Source: Rhodosorus marinus
Taxonomy: Eukaryota; Rhodophyta; Stylonematophyceae; Stylonematales; Stylonemataceae
Assembly (NCBI GenBank): GCA_029953675.1
Contig: JAMWBK010000006.1
Location: 2,356,001-2,420,000 of the forward strand
Length of the DNA: 64,000 nucleotides
Direction: 5' to 3'
Part shown: piece after piece, positions 48,401 through 58,425 of the stretch
Position numbering within the stretch: position 1 is the first letter of the stretch
Layout: each line of letters starts with the position of its first letter
Notes under the pieces: generated by a model
Databases searched by the model: none
What the model saw: the letters and a program-made list of their open reading frames with translations, nothing else
What the model was told of the DNA's origin: nothing
Translations under genes and position numbers: made by a program

Positions 48401-50383
48401 CCAATATACGGCAAGAGAACGTCACCCACCAAGGTATCGTCGTAAAGCCCTTTGCATGTGGCGGAATCGAAATAGGCGCGATGAGCAAACAACTGTCTCC
48501 GTCTCATCGGTGCTTTTGGAACAGTACTATCCCGCAAGCTTGCTTTGAATGTGAAACTACAAGAAGAGTCTCGAAGCAGGCTCATCTAGCCATATGCTCT
48601 GATAAAGCTCACCCTGATAAGTCACCAGAGCGTCACGAATGGTATTGAGCGTCTCTACACGAATGTTCTCCCTAGATTCCTCCTTGTAGTAAAGCGTCAT
48701 GACTTTCTGCAGTACGTCAACATAACTAACTAGTCCTCTCCAAGGCTGCGCTGAGCTTGCTCGAGCTCGCATTAACTCAAGCTGGGCATACCAGGTATAG
48801 GAAAACACTTTGTTGAGCAAACTGCACCCACTACCGAAGAACTCAGATTTGCATGGGAAGAGAGGCAGTATCGCTTACGGCTATTTCCTCAGGCAACATG
48901 TCCCTGCACTTGTCCAGGACGTTTCCAATTCTCTCGTAAGTGTAATTAGCATCCAGCGGCAGTTGAGTATCGTGCCTGAAAATTCAGTACACATCTGGTC
49001 AGCAAGGGCAGTTTCCTGCAGGCTGAGGCTGCGATCGGTACGACGGGTAGTAGGTCTCATCCACAGAAATTAGACTCCTGCAAGTAATGGCTCGAGTCCA
49101 TTCAGTTCATTTCTTCGGAGACTTACCGTTGCGACCTATCCGCCGCAAGTGACTCTACTGATGTCTGCAGATAAAACGCGGCCAGTTCTAGCGCAGTTTC
49201 CTTCAGCGTTAAGCATTTGCCTGTGTGTGGAATCAGATCTTCGAAAAGATCCAGGACGGCATCCCACTCGACATCAAGTTCCGGTCCATACTTCTTCACT
49301 AGCCTGCGAAGGCTAAGCTCAACTTCGGTAATCACGTGCGCCTCTCCACTACTTGTAGCAACTCGTAGAATGGACAGTGCAGAAGTAAGGGAAGTTTCTT
49401 TCGCGATAGCTTCTATTCGTTGATGGCTCCAAAGAGCCATCCCTATGAGATAGACAGCCCCTCGTACTAAGGCCGCATCTGTTGCATTTTTCTGCGGTGT
49501 TTTGGCTATCTTTGCGATCGAGCCGAAGAAGTAATGTCTGCAAGGAAGGGCAAGAAGCTTCTTGCAGAATGAAACAACGGCTCGTACTTGCTCATCACCT
49601 TTCGGTCCCTCGCTTGAATTCACTTCCATCGTCAACGTTGCGCACAAGATTTTGGCGAGAGCGTCAGAGTACAGAGAAAAGTGTTTCTGCAATGGCAGCA
49701 CTGCCAGGAGCTCAATGGCTAGCTTCACATTCTTTGATGACTTTGCTTCCTCAATAACCTTCAAACAAGCGCGGAAAACTTCCGCCGTTGGGGAGTTTCC
49801 CCTGAGCCGAGGATTGTGCGTCGCGATGTTTGTAGCCAAGACCAGGGCAAGGGCGATCACGTCGGGCTCAGAAGAAGTTTCCATTGTTCTCGCCAACAAA
49901 ATGAGCAACTTTGAAGTCTCAACACCCTTGACATGAAGCCCAGCATTTGTAATTAGATAGAATGCAGCGAAAAAGCGCTCATCATTCTCCAGCCCCAGTC
50001 GCAGATCCGTATCCGCATTCGACCACTCGTACAGAGCGTGCAACAATGTGGACAGCTCAGAGTCTGTGAGGATGAGCTGGAAAGATTAGCGACGACGAGT
50101 TACGCGCCGAAAACGAGAGAAAGAAACGTCGACTATAAGTCCATGTTAACCAGGCTGAACAGGACACTTCTGCAATTTAAGAGTCTCCAGCCGAGCTGCG
50201 TACCTCTGGAAGGAGCGTCTCCAGACCCTCAATTACTTTGGTCGGGTATTCGTCAGTTCTTGTTACGGCGTCGACAAGCGTGGATGCCAAAAGTTTGTCC
50301 TGTATTGTGGACCTTTCCTGAGTCCCTTCTGTACGGGGAAAACCGTCCCTTGAGTTCAAGAGAGCAGGTATTGATAGTCTCAT
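45410..50383 (-). CDS. TSC2: Tuberin-like GTPase-activating protein
   Basis: Tuberin is the RHEB-directed GAP of the TSC complex that restrains TORC1. Eleven exons: 50383-50204, 50076-49127, 49077-49042, 48975-48910, 48821-48613, 48542-48274, 48182-47770, 47644-47505, 47328-47111, 47031-46662 and 46563-45410; about 1334 residues (human about 1800). The first 900 residues are helical-repeat-like, as in the tuberin N-terminus. The Rap/Ran-GAP domain spans about 1115-1300: HRIGLIYVGEDDGDEASIL, GGLDSSGRDIDGEYCLHWAD, VVFHVTTMMPNTD and KKRHVGNDHVNVIW. Asn 1219 in GND is the expected catalytic asparagine thumb. GGLD...YCLHW and the QFNSVHIVVSP segment favour TSC2 over RalGAP. Borders around exons 3-6 are the least certain; an alternative gives a longer exon 4 and a 37-nt intron. 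Confidence 0.85.
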
Positions 50384-51610
50384 CGTCGCACTCCTGAAAT
50401 CCTAGAAAAGTATCTGGTTCTATCTCTATATATAAATGGCTTCAACAGATAAAGCTCCGTAGACGCTCCCTTCAAATTCTGACAGAGCTAATAACGCGGG
50501 ACAAACTTCCTCCTATCAGATATTGATCTATGACCTCCCATCTCGCCGAAAAAGCTGTTACACTGACCGCGTGCACCTGATTCCATCTATGTCCGGGTCC
50601 CTCGAACTATCACTGCTCTCGTTCTCCCGTTTCCTCTACGTCCCACAAAGCAAGTAGTATTCCCAGTAGCGCAGCACGCCAGCAAAGCGCTCGTGGTCCA
50701 GTGAATGGTTCAGTTACCCCGCAGATTTGATTGGGAACAGGAATGCCAATCAACTCGTTCTCTTGACCACGGCTCTCTACCCCATCGCCGACGTCTTTCC
50801 ATCCCTTGGAAGCACGCTGTGCTCTTGGACCATTCTGACCAGCGCTGAAGAATCTCAAAAGATTTCGTCCTCAACTTTTCAACATACGTTTTCCAGAAAT
50901 ATCTCGAGGACAGGTCAAGGAACAATCGGCCATGTACATCAACTACTATTCGGGGTGCTCGACACGCGTTGGGGCATGCGAGTAAACCTGGGCATGAGTA
51001 AATTTCCAGATTCATTCTTGCTCACAAGATTCTTCGTGTACATTTAGCAAACAAAGAGAAACGGCCTATTGACCTTGCGCCAGTTAAGTTCAAATATTCT
51101 GGGCATGAGTAAATTTCCGGATTCGTTCAGCTCACGCTATTCTGCGTGGTACATTTTGCAAATGAACAAAGGGAAACGACCTATTTGACCTTGTGCCTGT
51201 TAAGTTCAACGATTCTGGGCATGAGTAAGTTTCCAGATTCGTTCATGCTCACACGATTCTGTTTACTTTAGTCGTTATAACATCTGTACAGAGATTATTC
51301 TCCCATCGGATTCCCAGGCGGTCACAGCTGGAACTAATGAGGAAGCGGGATGGCATTTGCAATCTCGCTTGACGGACTATGTTGTACAAGTCTATTGCGT
51401 TCTTCCAATCTCTGCGTCTGCTTTTCAGCAGCCTCCCACAGCGATTCGTCACAAATTGCTTTCAACTTTCTATAAAGCTTTACAAACGCTCCAGTTTCAC
51501 CTTCCTGAAACGAGACCTGCAAAAGAATGCGGAAACGGTTGAGATTCCATGTCTGGTGCTAGAAAGCAATTCAACGCGCACAATCCATCCCAACGCTCGG
51601 ATTTGTTCCA
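50384..51610. other. Gene-free spacer with tandem repeat, between kinase and TSC2 genes
   Basis: Contains the TSC2 promoter region and the kinase 3' end. Its main content is a 2.5-copy tandem repeat at 50988-51266. Open frames at 50710-51047 lie partly in the repeat, overlap on both strands and are not recognisable. Confidence 0.6.
50988..51266. repeat. Degenerate tandem repeat, about 111-116 bp unit, 2.5 copies
   Basis: The 13-mer ctgggcatgagta starts at 50988, 51099 and 51215. Each copy continues with aagtttcc/aaatttcc, gattc and a ctcac...gattctg stretch. The first two copies also share an aaac-ggcctatt/aaac-gacctatt block, a gaccttg block and a taagttcaa block. The third copy ends near 51266. 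It is not coding, and copies differ by point changes and small indels. Confidence 0.9.
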
Positions 51611-54078
51611 CTACGTGCAATGCCTTACCGAAAGAAACGCTCTCCTAGCATTCCTCTGCATTGAAGTTTGCAGGTGAGGCCTATTCACGTTTGGTACGCT
51701 TTTCGACTCTGCCATGTTCCCAAAGGACTGCGCTCGAAGCTGCGGCACGACACCTGGAGCAGTAGTTGCAATGTGTCGCTTGTGTGGATATTGACTCAGC
51801 GTCCTCGATATGGCTGAGTTCTCGAGCACCTCGTGCGATCTTCGAAGGTCCGCCCAGCCGGAATCGCGCGCAACTGCAAATCCATCTTGCACATGCTTGT
51901 CTGTTTCAACCTCGCTCTCTTCTTCATCCGGAGTGTTTGGTCTAGTGCACAACGTTAAGAGAAACTTCAAGTCCAAGCTGGGGTGGTGGCACTTGATACA
52001 CCACATCCCCTCCACTTTGTCCGGAAGCGCGTCATTGTCTACCGCCCCGAGGTGGAAATGGGTCTTGTGCTGGTACAGAACACTCGCGATGATCATTTCC
52101 GCGAGATCAGGCCTGCGCACATAGAGTGGGTGGACTGGAATCTCCAACTTGTCGAGGACAGGAGGGTACTCATCGCCTGCACTAAACCAGGGATGTTCCA
52201 GGAGCTTTTCGAACGATGGTCGAGCGTCGGGATCGACGTTGAGCATCTTGCTCAAAAGGTTGATCGCTTCGACACTCAAGTTTAGCGGCGTTTTGTACGT
52301 CCCTAAAAGACATGCGTAGAGGGGAAAACAATTTGATCAGGTTTCAACGCTAGAATAACAGCAGTCAGTGGTTATTCCCTCTCGCACATACCGGTTACAA
52401 TGGACGTCAGCAAATCTGTACTATCCAAATCATAAAACGGCGGGTGTCCAACCAAAAGACAATACATTGACACCCCGGCACCCCAAACGTCGATCTTCCG
52501 GCCCGAATAGCACATTCCTAAAACTTGCTCCGGCGACAAGCTATATATGCTCCCTACCAAAGTGGTAGAGAACATGTCCCAGGCAGCAGTGAATACTCCG
52601 CTTTGACCAAAGTCGCCCAACTTCAGCTTAGCCTTATTGTCGAGTAGCATATTTTCCAGTCTCACATCTCTGTGGCAAATGCCGAGACTGTGACAGCACT
52701 CCAAGGTCTCGAAAAGTTGCCGCATGTAGTACCTTGCAACTTCCTCGGGGAGAAGGTTGCTGGGATAGAGCCTGACGATGTCAATCAGGGAGCCACCACC
52801 AAGGAGCTCCATTCTTAGATACATGTTTTCGTCATCTTCGAGCACTTCTTCCAGCTCAACCACGTGCGGATGACCAGTCAACATCTTAAGGGACTCGATT
52901 TCATGATCTAACCGCGACATGTAAGCACAGTTACCTAGAGGCAGCAGTGTTTAGACGATTAAGCAACGATCCAAACAGAAAATCGGCATCAACAGCTTCG
53001 TTCGAAGTCGATCATTCCGTTAGAGGAACGGCTCACCTTTCTTTACGATCTTCAGCGCGTATTTTTCATTTGTCTCCATGCTTGATGCGAATCTGACGAT
53101 TCCAGTGGCTCCTTTCCCTATGATTCTTCCGAGCTCGCAGTTCCCCACCGTATCCAGATGTCGAGATTCCCAGTACTCATACTCACGAGTAATCAGATCC
53201 GCAAGTATAATGAAGTGGTCTTGATTAAGAACACCGGAGCCAACAGTATCAAATTCGCTCATGATTCTCTCTTCAGGGGAAACTCCGGGGGGATTAGAGA
53301 ATGATAGCTCGGACAGGTGAATGTTGTCGTACTCCAAGATGCGAAACAAACAGGATAGTTCGGCTATCGTCACGTAGTTCTGTCTACCAAAGTCTGTGAC
53401 CTTCCAAAGCCACTGCATAAACTCCTCCCGTGCACCATCCTCAGAGAGAAATACTGTTAGTTCCTTGAACATTTTGAGCCGAACTCTTTCTCCCACAGCG
53501 GTTGTTTTCGCGTGCTCCGAGTACTCAACTTCTTCTGCATCGACCTCGTTTTCTGAGAGTACTTTCTCGGATTGTGCATCACTTGAGTTCCCATAAATGG
53601 CCACGGAGGGACCATTAGTCTTTTCGGATATTCCAGAATCTCGAAGCGAATGTCTCTGAATCGAATCATCCGGGACGAACACGCTGCGAACCTTCGACAA
53701 ATTTGCGAAACGACGGAACGTCGAACCGTTGCCAGTATGGGTGTCGCTGTCCGTCGTTTCCTGCTTCGTCAATTGCACACCCCTATTCAACAGCTCCTTG
53801 AATTCTGTGTCTGAAAGCTCGTCACGCAGTCTTTCTTTGGAAGTATTAAAGAAAGAATACGTGTCTGCTAGAGACTTGAAAGTGAGCGTGCCATTCTTTA
53901 GCTCGTCAAAATAAAACAGAACTGGAAGACTGTTGATGAAAGTCCAACATTTCGGCACTTTTGCAATATCCCCCAGTGACAGATACCCGTTGTTTTGTGT
54001 GTCCAACTCATTTAAAAGCCCAACAAGCTGTTCCTCGTTCTCAATGGGCAGCCAATCGCTGCTATAGCTGGCTCCCAT
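51611..54078 (-). CDS. CAMK-type Ser/Thr kinase with EF-hand-like N-terminus and myristoylation signal
   Basis: Three exons, 54078-53037, 52934-52392 and 52302-51611, phase 1 at both joins, giving 758 residues. The start MGASYSSD is a good N-myristoylation signal. Residues about 15-300 contain degenerate EF-hand-like segments (LDTQNNGYLSLGDIAK near 25, FDTVGSGVLNQDHFIILADL near 275) and an acidic linker. The kinase domain follows: IGKGATGIVRF near 319, the lysine in YALKIVKK near 343, HRDVRLENMLLD at 435 and DFGQSGVF at 455. SPEQVLG and DARPSFEKLLEHPWF complete it. The last two fit the CAMK group. The catalytic loop has Arg where most Ser/Thr kinases have Lys (HRDVR for HRDLK). The C-terminal 150 residues are Ser/Arg-rich. 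The domain order is the reverse of plant CDPKs, which put the kinase first. Confidence 0.88.
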
Positions 54079-55817
54079 TTTTTTTGTTTGCTAGTGTCAA
54101 ATAACAAAATTGAATGGACTTGCTCGAAACAACGCGTTAGTCTCATCCGTGACCAAACAGACTGTTTAACACATTAGGCTCGGAGCGCGGCTGGCAATAA
54201 CTGCTAATTCCCTCCAACGAATTTGACCCTTCGATACACGAACTCTGAGCAAGGCTCGTGAAAATCCTCCTTTGCTCAAAACGTCCAATTTCCGCTCCCC
54301 GCGTACTTGCTATGAGTCAGTCATAGCCGCACGGTGCCCTGCGTAGTCACTCGCTCAGACCAAAAGTCACCAAGAAGCAGGAAACGAGTCCTCACTCGGC
54401 TCTTCGTCAACTAAATCCATCCACGTGAAAGTTCCAGTCCTCTTCGAGCGCGTGTTGTAGAGGGGAGAAACCACCTTATTTGTTCCCTCCTCGACTCTTC
54501 TCAACCCCTACAACTCTGATAATCCTTGCACTACTACGTAACTCCGCAATCCTCTCCCACTAGCTTCGAAACGAGCCAGCAAACGCCTATTTGAATCAGA
54601 CAATCACCCCTCCACAGTCTCCATCTGCCGCACGGAAATTCGGGAATCCCCGAAAGCGCCACAAATTAAATGACCGCTTTTTCTAGCCAACATTGGGGAG
54701 GCCTTTCCGGGAAAAAATGGCCTGGCATTCTGGAAGATTCCCGCAGGGGTTAGAGTTTCGGCGCTTACGGCTTTTCTGTGTGACGACTTTCGTCGGATTC
54801 TCCCCACCCCTTTTCAGTTTTCTTTTGAGAGCGAAAGTCGGAAGAGTTTTTTCGAAATATTGTTTCTATCTTGGAACCCATTCGGATTTTGCGATGTTTT
54901 TACAGTAGTATTGGATGTGATGTACAAATGTGGCCTAGTGTTGAAGATCTGCGACCATATGCTTCAACATTCCACGTTTGTTCGCGGGCGGGGGTCCCAG
55001 TCTGAGGATAATCGTTAGCTAAGATTTCATCCCCGACTGCAAGCTGCGGGAACTCTCTTATATGCTGAATTGCTTAGTATGACGGGTCAGTTGTCATCCA
55101 CGGCATCTCTTGCTCAGAGCAAGGGTGAAAGCGTGAGATCAAAGCCAGTAAAAGCTGTTCCGCAGCTCCTTTTAATCTGCCCCGAGAGTGTCATAGTTGC
55201 TCTCCGCAGAACGACTATGGTAGGTGAATGCACAAAACCGTGAATCCACTCCAGCTGCTCAGTACTAAAGGGCATGCCTGCAAAAGATAAAACCTATATA
55301 AACTGAGACGAGTGCTGCTCGCGCTTGCCATTCACAGACCCAGCCAAAACAATCTCGCAGAGCACTAGTAACCGCTGCAGGGGCGGCCGGGGTTTACGTT
55401 AATCCGTACGAATGCCGAGATTTTCTTTTCTCTCTGCTTTGACGTTGTTCGCGGCTGGGTCGCTGTCCTTTGTTTAAGGGCTAACGTAACCCCAGACTAA
55501 CGCACCCAAGGACCCTTCGAAGATTTCGCTTGTTTATATGGCGTGCTAACAAATTCGCTCTTTTGAATCGAGGCAAAAAGAAAAAAAAGAGTTTTCGTTG
55601 TCCAGATGCACTGGACCTAGCTTTGGCTGGCTCCCTCCTGAAAACCTTCGAAACTGTACTAGCCAGTTTCGAAGGTTTCGGAGTTCATCGATGAGGAGTA
55701 TCGGGATTTAATTCGGAAGCCCTAAGAGAGGGAGTCTGAAGTACTAAAGGATTTCTAAGGCTGAGCGCGTCAGACATGCCGTTGTGCGAATGATCAGACC
55801 GGAATGAATCGAGAGTT
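54079..55817. other. Gene-free spacer with hairpin, upstream of kinase and rhomboid-like genes
   Basis: A 1.7-kb gap between two divergent genes. It contains a perfect 15-bp inverted repeat at 55642-55678. Pyrimidine-rich stretches lie near 54470-54540. An open frame at 54693-54908 (+) has no recognisable content. Confidence 0.55.
55642..55678. repeat. Perfect 15-bp inverted repeat (hairpin)
   Basis: The arm aaaccttcgaaactg at 55642-55656 is the exact reverse complement of cagtttcgaaggttt at 55664-55678, with a 7-nt loop (tactagc). It lies about 140 bp before the ATG of the rhomboid-like gene. Confidence 0.95.
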
Positions 55818-56810
55818 ATGCCAGGATTTCAGTCGATTTTGTTCTTCCTAGTCGTATTGTACATTGCCTTGAGTACGAATCCCGATGAGGAATCTTTCCG
55901 GAGATTTGCGGGATCCAGAATACGACGACAGGAGAAGGTTCAGTGCTCGGAGTCGGGAATCTGTGTGCATGGTGGTGGATTCTCTAGGATCTTGGAACCT
56001 TTCAACACAGACTCCAAGAAGGTGCTAGGATTTCAAGTTGCAGACGGATCTCCGCGACTCTACTTCCGTGGCACGGACTGCGTCTTTTTCACTGTGGTGC
56101 ATTGGACCAGTCCCTTGTCGGGCGCGTATCTCGGTATTCTGAATATATGGATAGCGCTTCCGCAACCGAAAGCGATTCGCGATGTGGTTGTGGTCAATCG
56201 CGATCAGTTAACGAGACTTTTGCCAGCAATAGGACTGTGGCAGGGAAGGAACGAAGAACTACCTCCGACTGAACGTGTTCTCGGAATAGTGTATACAGTT
56301 ATCTTCACGGCGCTTGCTCTCAGTTCACCCAGAGTCCGCGACGGACTCCTCTGGAGCAGGACATCAGCACGGAGAGGGCGCCTCTGGACAGCTGCCATAA
56401 GTCTTTTCGCTCATCGGACCTGGTTCTCGACCGCTCGCAGCGTGCTAGTTGTTCTCTTCTGTACATCTTCCCTAGTGGAATCAGTTGGCAAGTCCGCGTT
56501 TGTTGAGTTGCTGGGGTGCAGTGCTGTCGGTGCAATAGTGGCAACTGCAATGGCCGGCAGCGAGACCAGCCCGTTCTACCTTGGCCCGGTGACACCTTAC
56601 AGTACTCTTGTTGCCCTTTGCATGGTTGGTCTTGATTCAAGGGTGAAGATTAGATGGCTAGTGTTCTCTAACCTGTCTGTTTCACCATTTGACGCTCTGA
56701 TGGCGTCAGTAGCAGTGGAACTCATTGAAGGCAGTCTTCAGGGAGGTCTTATCGCTGCGGTAGCTGCGCTTACCTCCTGGCTGTTCGCTCGAATCGGACT
56801 TCTGCGTTAG
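55818..56810 (+). CDS. Multi-span membrane protein, rhomboid-like, probably non-catalytic
   Basis: Intronless gene of 330 residues. The first 20 residues (GFQSILFFLVVLYIALS) are a signal peptide or anchor. A soluble region runs to about residue 90. Hydrophobic helices follow near 94-112, 153-170, 212-225, 235-248, 252-272 and 300-325. The arrangement FAHRTWFSTARSVLVVLFCTSSLVESVGKSAFVELLG, then a glycine/alanine helix, resembles the TM2-TM4 region of rhomboids. The catalytic GxSG is replaced by GPVTPYS and the last-helix histidine is missing, so an inactive rhomboid-like protein is the best reading. This is a pattern-based guess; another unrelated membrane family is possible. The start is the first ATG before the hydrophobic leader. 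Confidence 0.65.
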   Translation: MPGFQSILFFLVVLYIALSTNPDEESFRRFAGSRIRRQEKVQCSESGICVHGGGFSRILEPFNTDSKKVLGFQVADGSPRLYFRGTDCVFFTVVHWTSPLSGAYLGILNIWIALPQPKAIRDVVVVNRDQLTRLLPAIGLWQGRNEELPPTERVLGIVYTVIFTALALSSPRVRDGLLWSRTSARRGRLWTAAISLFAHRTWFSTARSVLVVLFCTSSLVESVGKSAFVELLGCSAVGAIVATAMAGSETSPFYLGPVTPYSTLVALCMVGLDSRVKIRWLVFSNLSVSPFDALMASVAVELIEGSLQGGLIAAVAALTSWLFARIGLLR

Positions 56811-58425
56811 ATGTTGGATGTACATTTGCATAGTTTGGGATAGAGCGTCCTGGAGCTAGGAGCTCTTGATTTACCGACTGAAGTCAGCGGACCTTCGTAT
56901 ATACGTGAACGCGATATCGCGATCGGTGTCCAGCGGCTTCTCAAGAAAGCCTACGAGTTGGAACTAGTTAACCATTGTAGAAAAAGCGTGTTTCCCCCTT
57001 GTTTGAGACTTCTCGCATGCTGCCATGAATCCGGAAGGATCAATGTGTGTCCCGACGAGGGTTTTCCTATCTTCAAGATGCGCTTTTTTCTCGGCGAAGC
57101 CGTTTCATTTTTTCCGCCTCGCATGGAACATTCGTTGTTACCGTAGAAGAAGTAAATCTTTTTCCACAAGGCATGTTAACCCCAGCTCGCAATCTGTGAC
57201 GCTTCGTAAAGAGAGTGTTCAGAGCATTGAAAAGCTGCATCATAGAAGTCGATCAGCGCGCGCTTTTCATCTGGCTTCGTATTCGGTCTTTTCCATGCGA
57301 AGCCGGTTTACTTGCACGCAAGCTTGACCTCCTACTGCGACGATTTAAAAGAACTGTCTGCGTTCAGCCTTTTCCATGCGAAGCCGCTCATTTGCACGTA
57401 ACCTTCGTCTCCTAATGCGATAATCTAGACAACTGTCACCATCGTGCATCTTCTATGATCTACTGCGGCCCTGGAACAAGCAAAGGCATCTTGCGAAGTC
57501 AGCGTAACCACTGTTACAGACCTCAACCTCCTTTTCCGGGGAAGCATGTCTCCTAGGCTTGTAAACAGAACGACGCCAGGAAGCCGCGACTTCGCGTGCT
57601 GGGCTCTACTGTATTTTGGACTCTTCAAAATTTTGTTTTTCATTTCCCGGGGAGGAGGAAGAGACGACCTCAAACCGAAACCGCAATGTCGAAACTCCTA
57701 CAACCAAAGACACGCGTCCCTCATTCACTGGGTTAGGGACATCGTTTTTGTCTTAGGGGGTATACTCCGTCTTGAAGAATACCGTACTCTACCAAGAAAG
57801 CACTTTCGATTCCTTGATTGTTTGAGATACTGACAATATTTTGGAGGATCGTTGGGCGCATATACTGTCTTGTCAATGACAATGGGGAAGATTCGCCGAG
57901 CGTGAGATCGAGCTGCTTCGAAGACGATGGGCCGTTCATCATATTGTGGGGACAGAATCATCAAACTAGCAGAAATAGAATTTTCGGAGAAATTTCGACT
58001 CTTGCTAGCCTGGCTCAGATTTTTTCTTTGCTAGCAGGGATTGGGTGGTCGAAAGTGATAGGATTGGCCAAGAAGCAAATGAAGTTCTGCCTTATCCAAT
58101 CACTGCCAGGATACATTGGAACTCGCTCTCGAGGCGGCAGATCTTTGGATGGGGAATCGCTGAAAAACTTAATTTTTCTTCTTCGTCCTTTCTAGAGGAG
58201 GTCGACAAGCACCACTCACTACCCTTGAAATTTGTAGAATCAGAACTGTTTCTTGTGGATTTCTTTTTTGCACGTTGGATAATGGTAGCGTATCCTCAGC
58301 TGGCAGACCACCATCCTGACTGTATTATAAGTTCGCTTTAGATCTGGAGAGCGTGCAGTAGGATTGTGGGAGTAGACGTGCAGGTCGTGGGAAAGGTTTG
58401 CGTTTCTGAACTTGCCTGTGGAAAT
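56811..58425. other. Gene-free spacer with repeat, upstream of PRK
   Basis: Contains a short tandem repeat at 57288-57430 and presumably the phosphoribulokinase promoter nearer 58.4 kb. Open frames at 56951-57415 and 57725-58341 overlap in several registers on both strands and are not recognisable. Confidence 0.55.
57288..57430. repeat. Degenerate tandem repeat, about 81-bp unit, two copies
   Basis: The 18-mer cttttccatgcgaagccg starts at 57288 and again at 57369. Both copies continue with tttgcacg/cttgcacg, a gacctcctactgcga/cgtctcctaatgcga block and a gaactgtc/caactgtc block. Looser similarity to the unit, such as ggcgaagccgtttca, is visible upstream near 57095. Confidence 0.8.

Noticed and set aside
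48880-48972. A 37-nt intron (GTAAGC to ctgag) inside TSC2 with a longer exon 4
   Set aside because: The phase would close, but the intron is far shorter than all others here. A neighbouring donor GTGCAG gives an 88-nt intron in phase, though its +5 base is poor, so this choice is provisional.
50710-51047. Overlapping plus and minus frames of about 100 codons in the TSC2/kinase spacer
   Set aside because: They overlap each other and run into the tandem repeat; no protein pattern is seen.
57818-58341. Open frames just upstream of PRK
   Set aside because: Frames in different registers overlap and are unrecognisable. Joining them to PRK by splicing is unnecessary, because PRK has its own ATG and leader.
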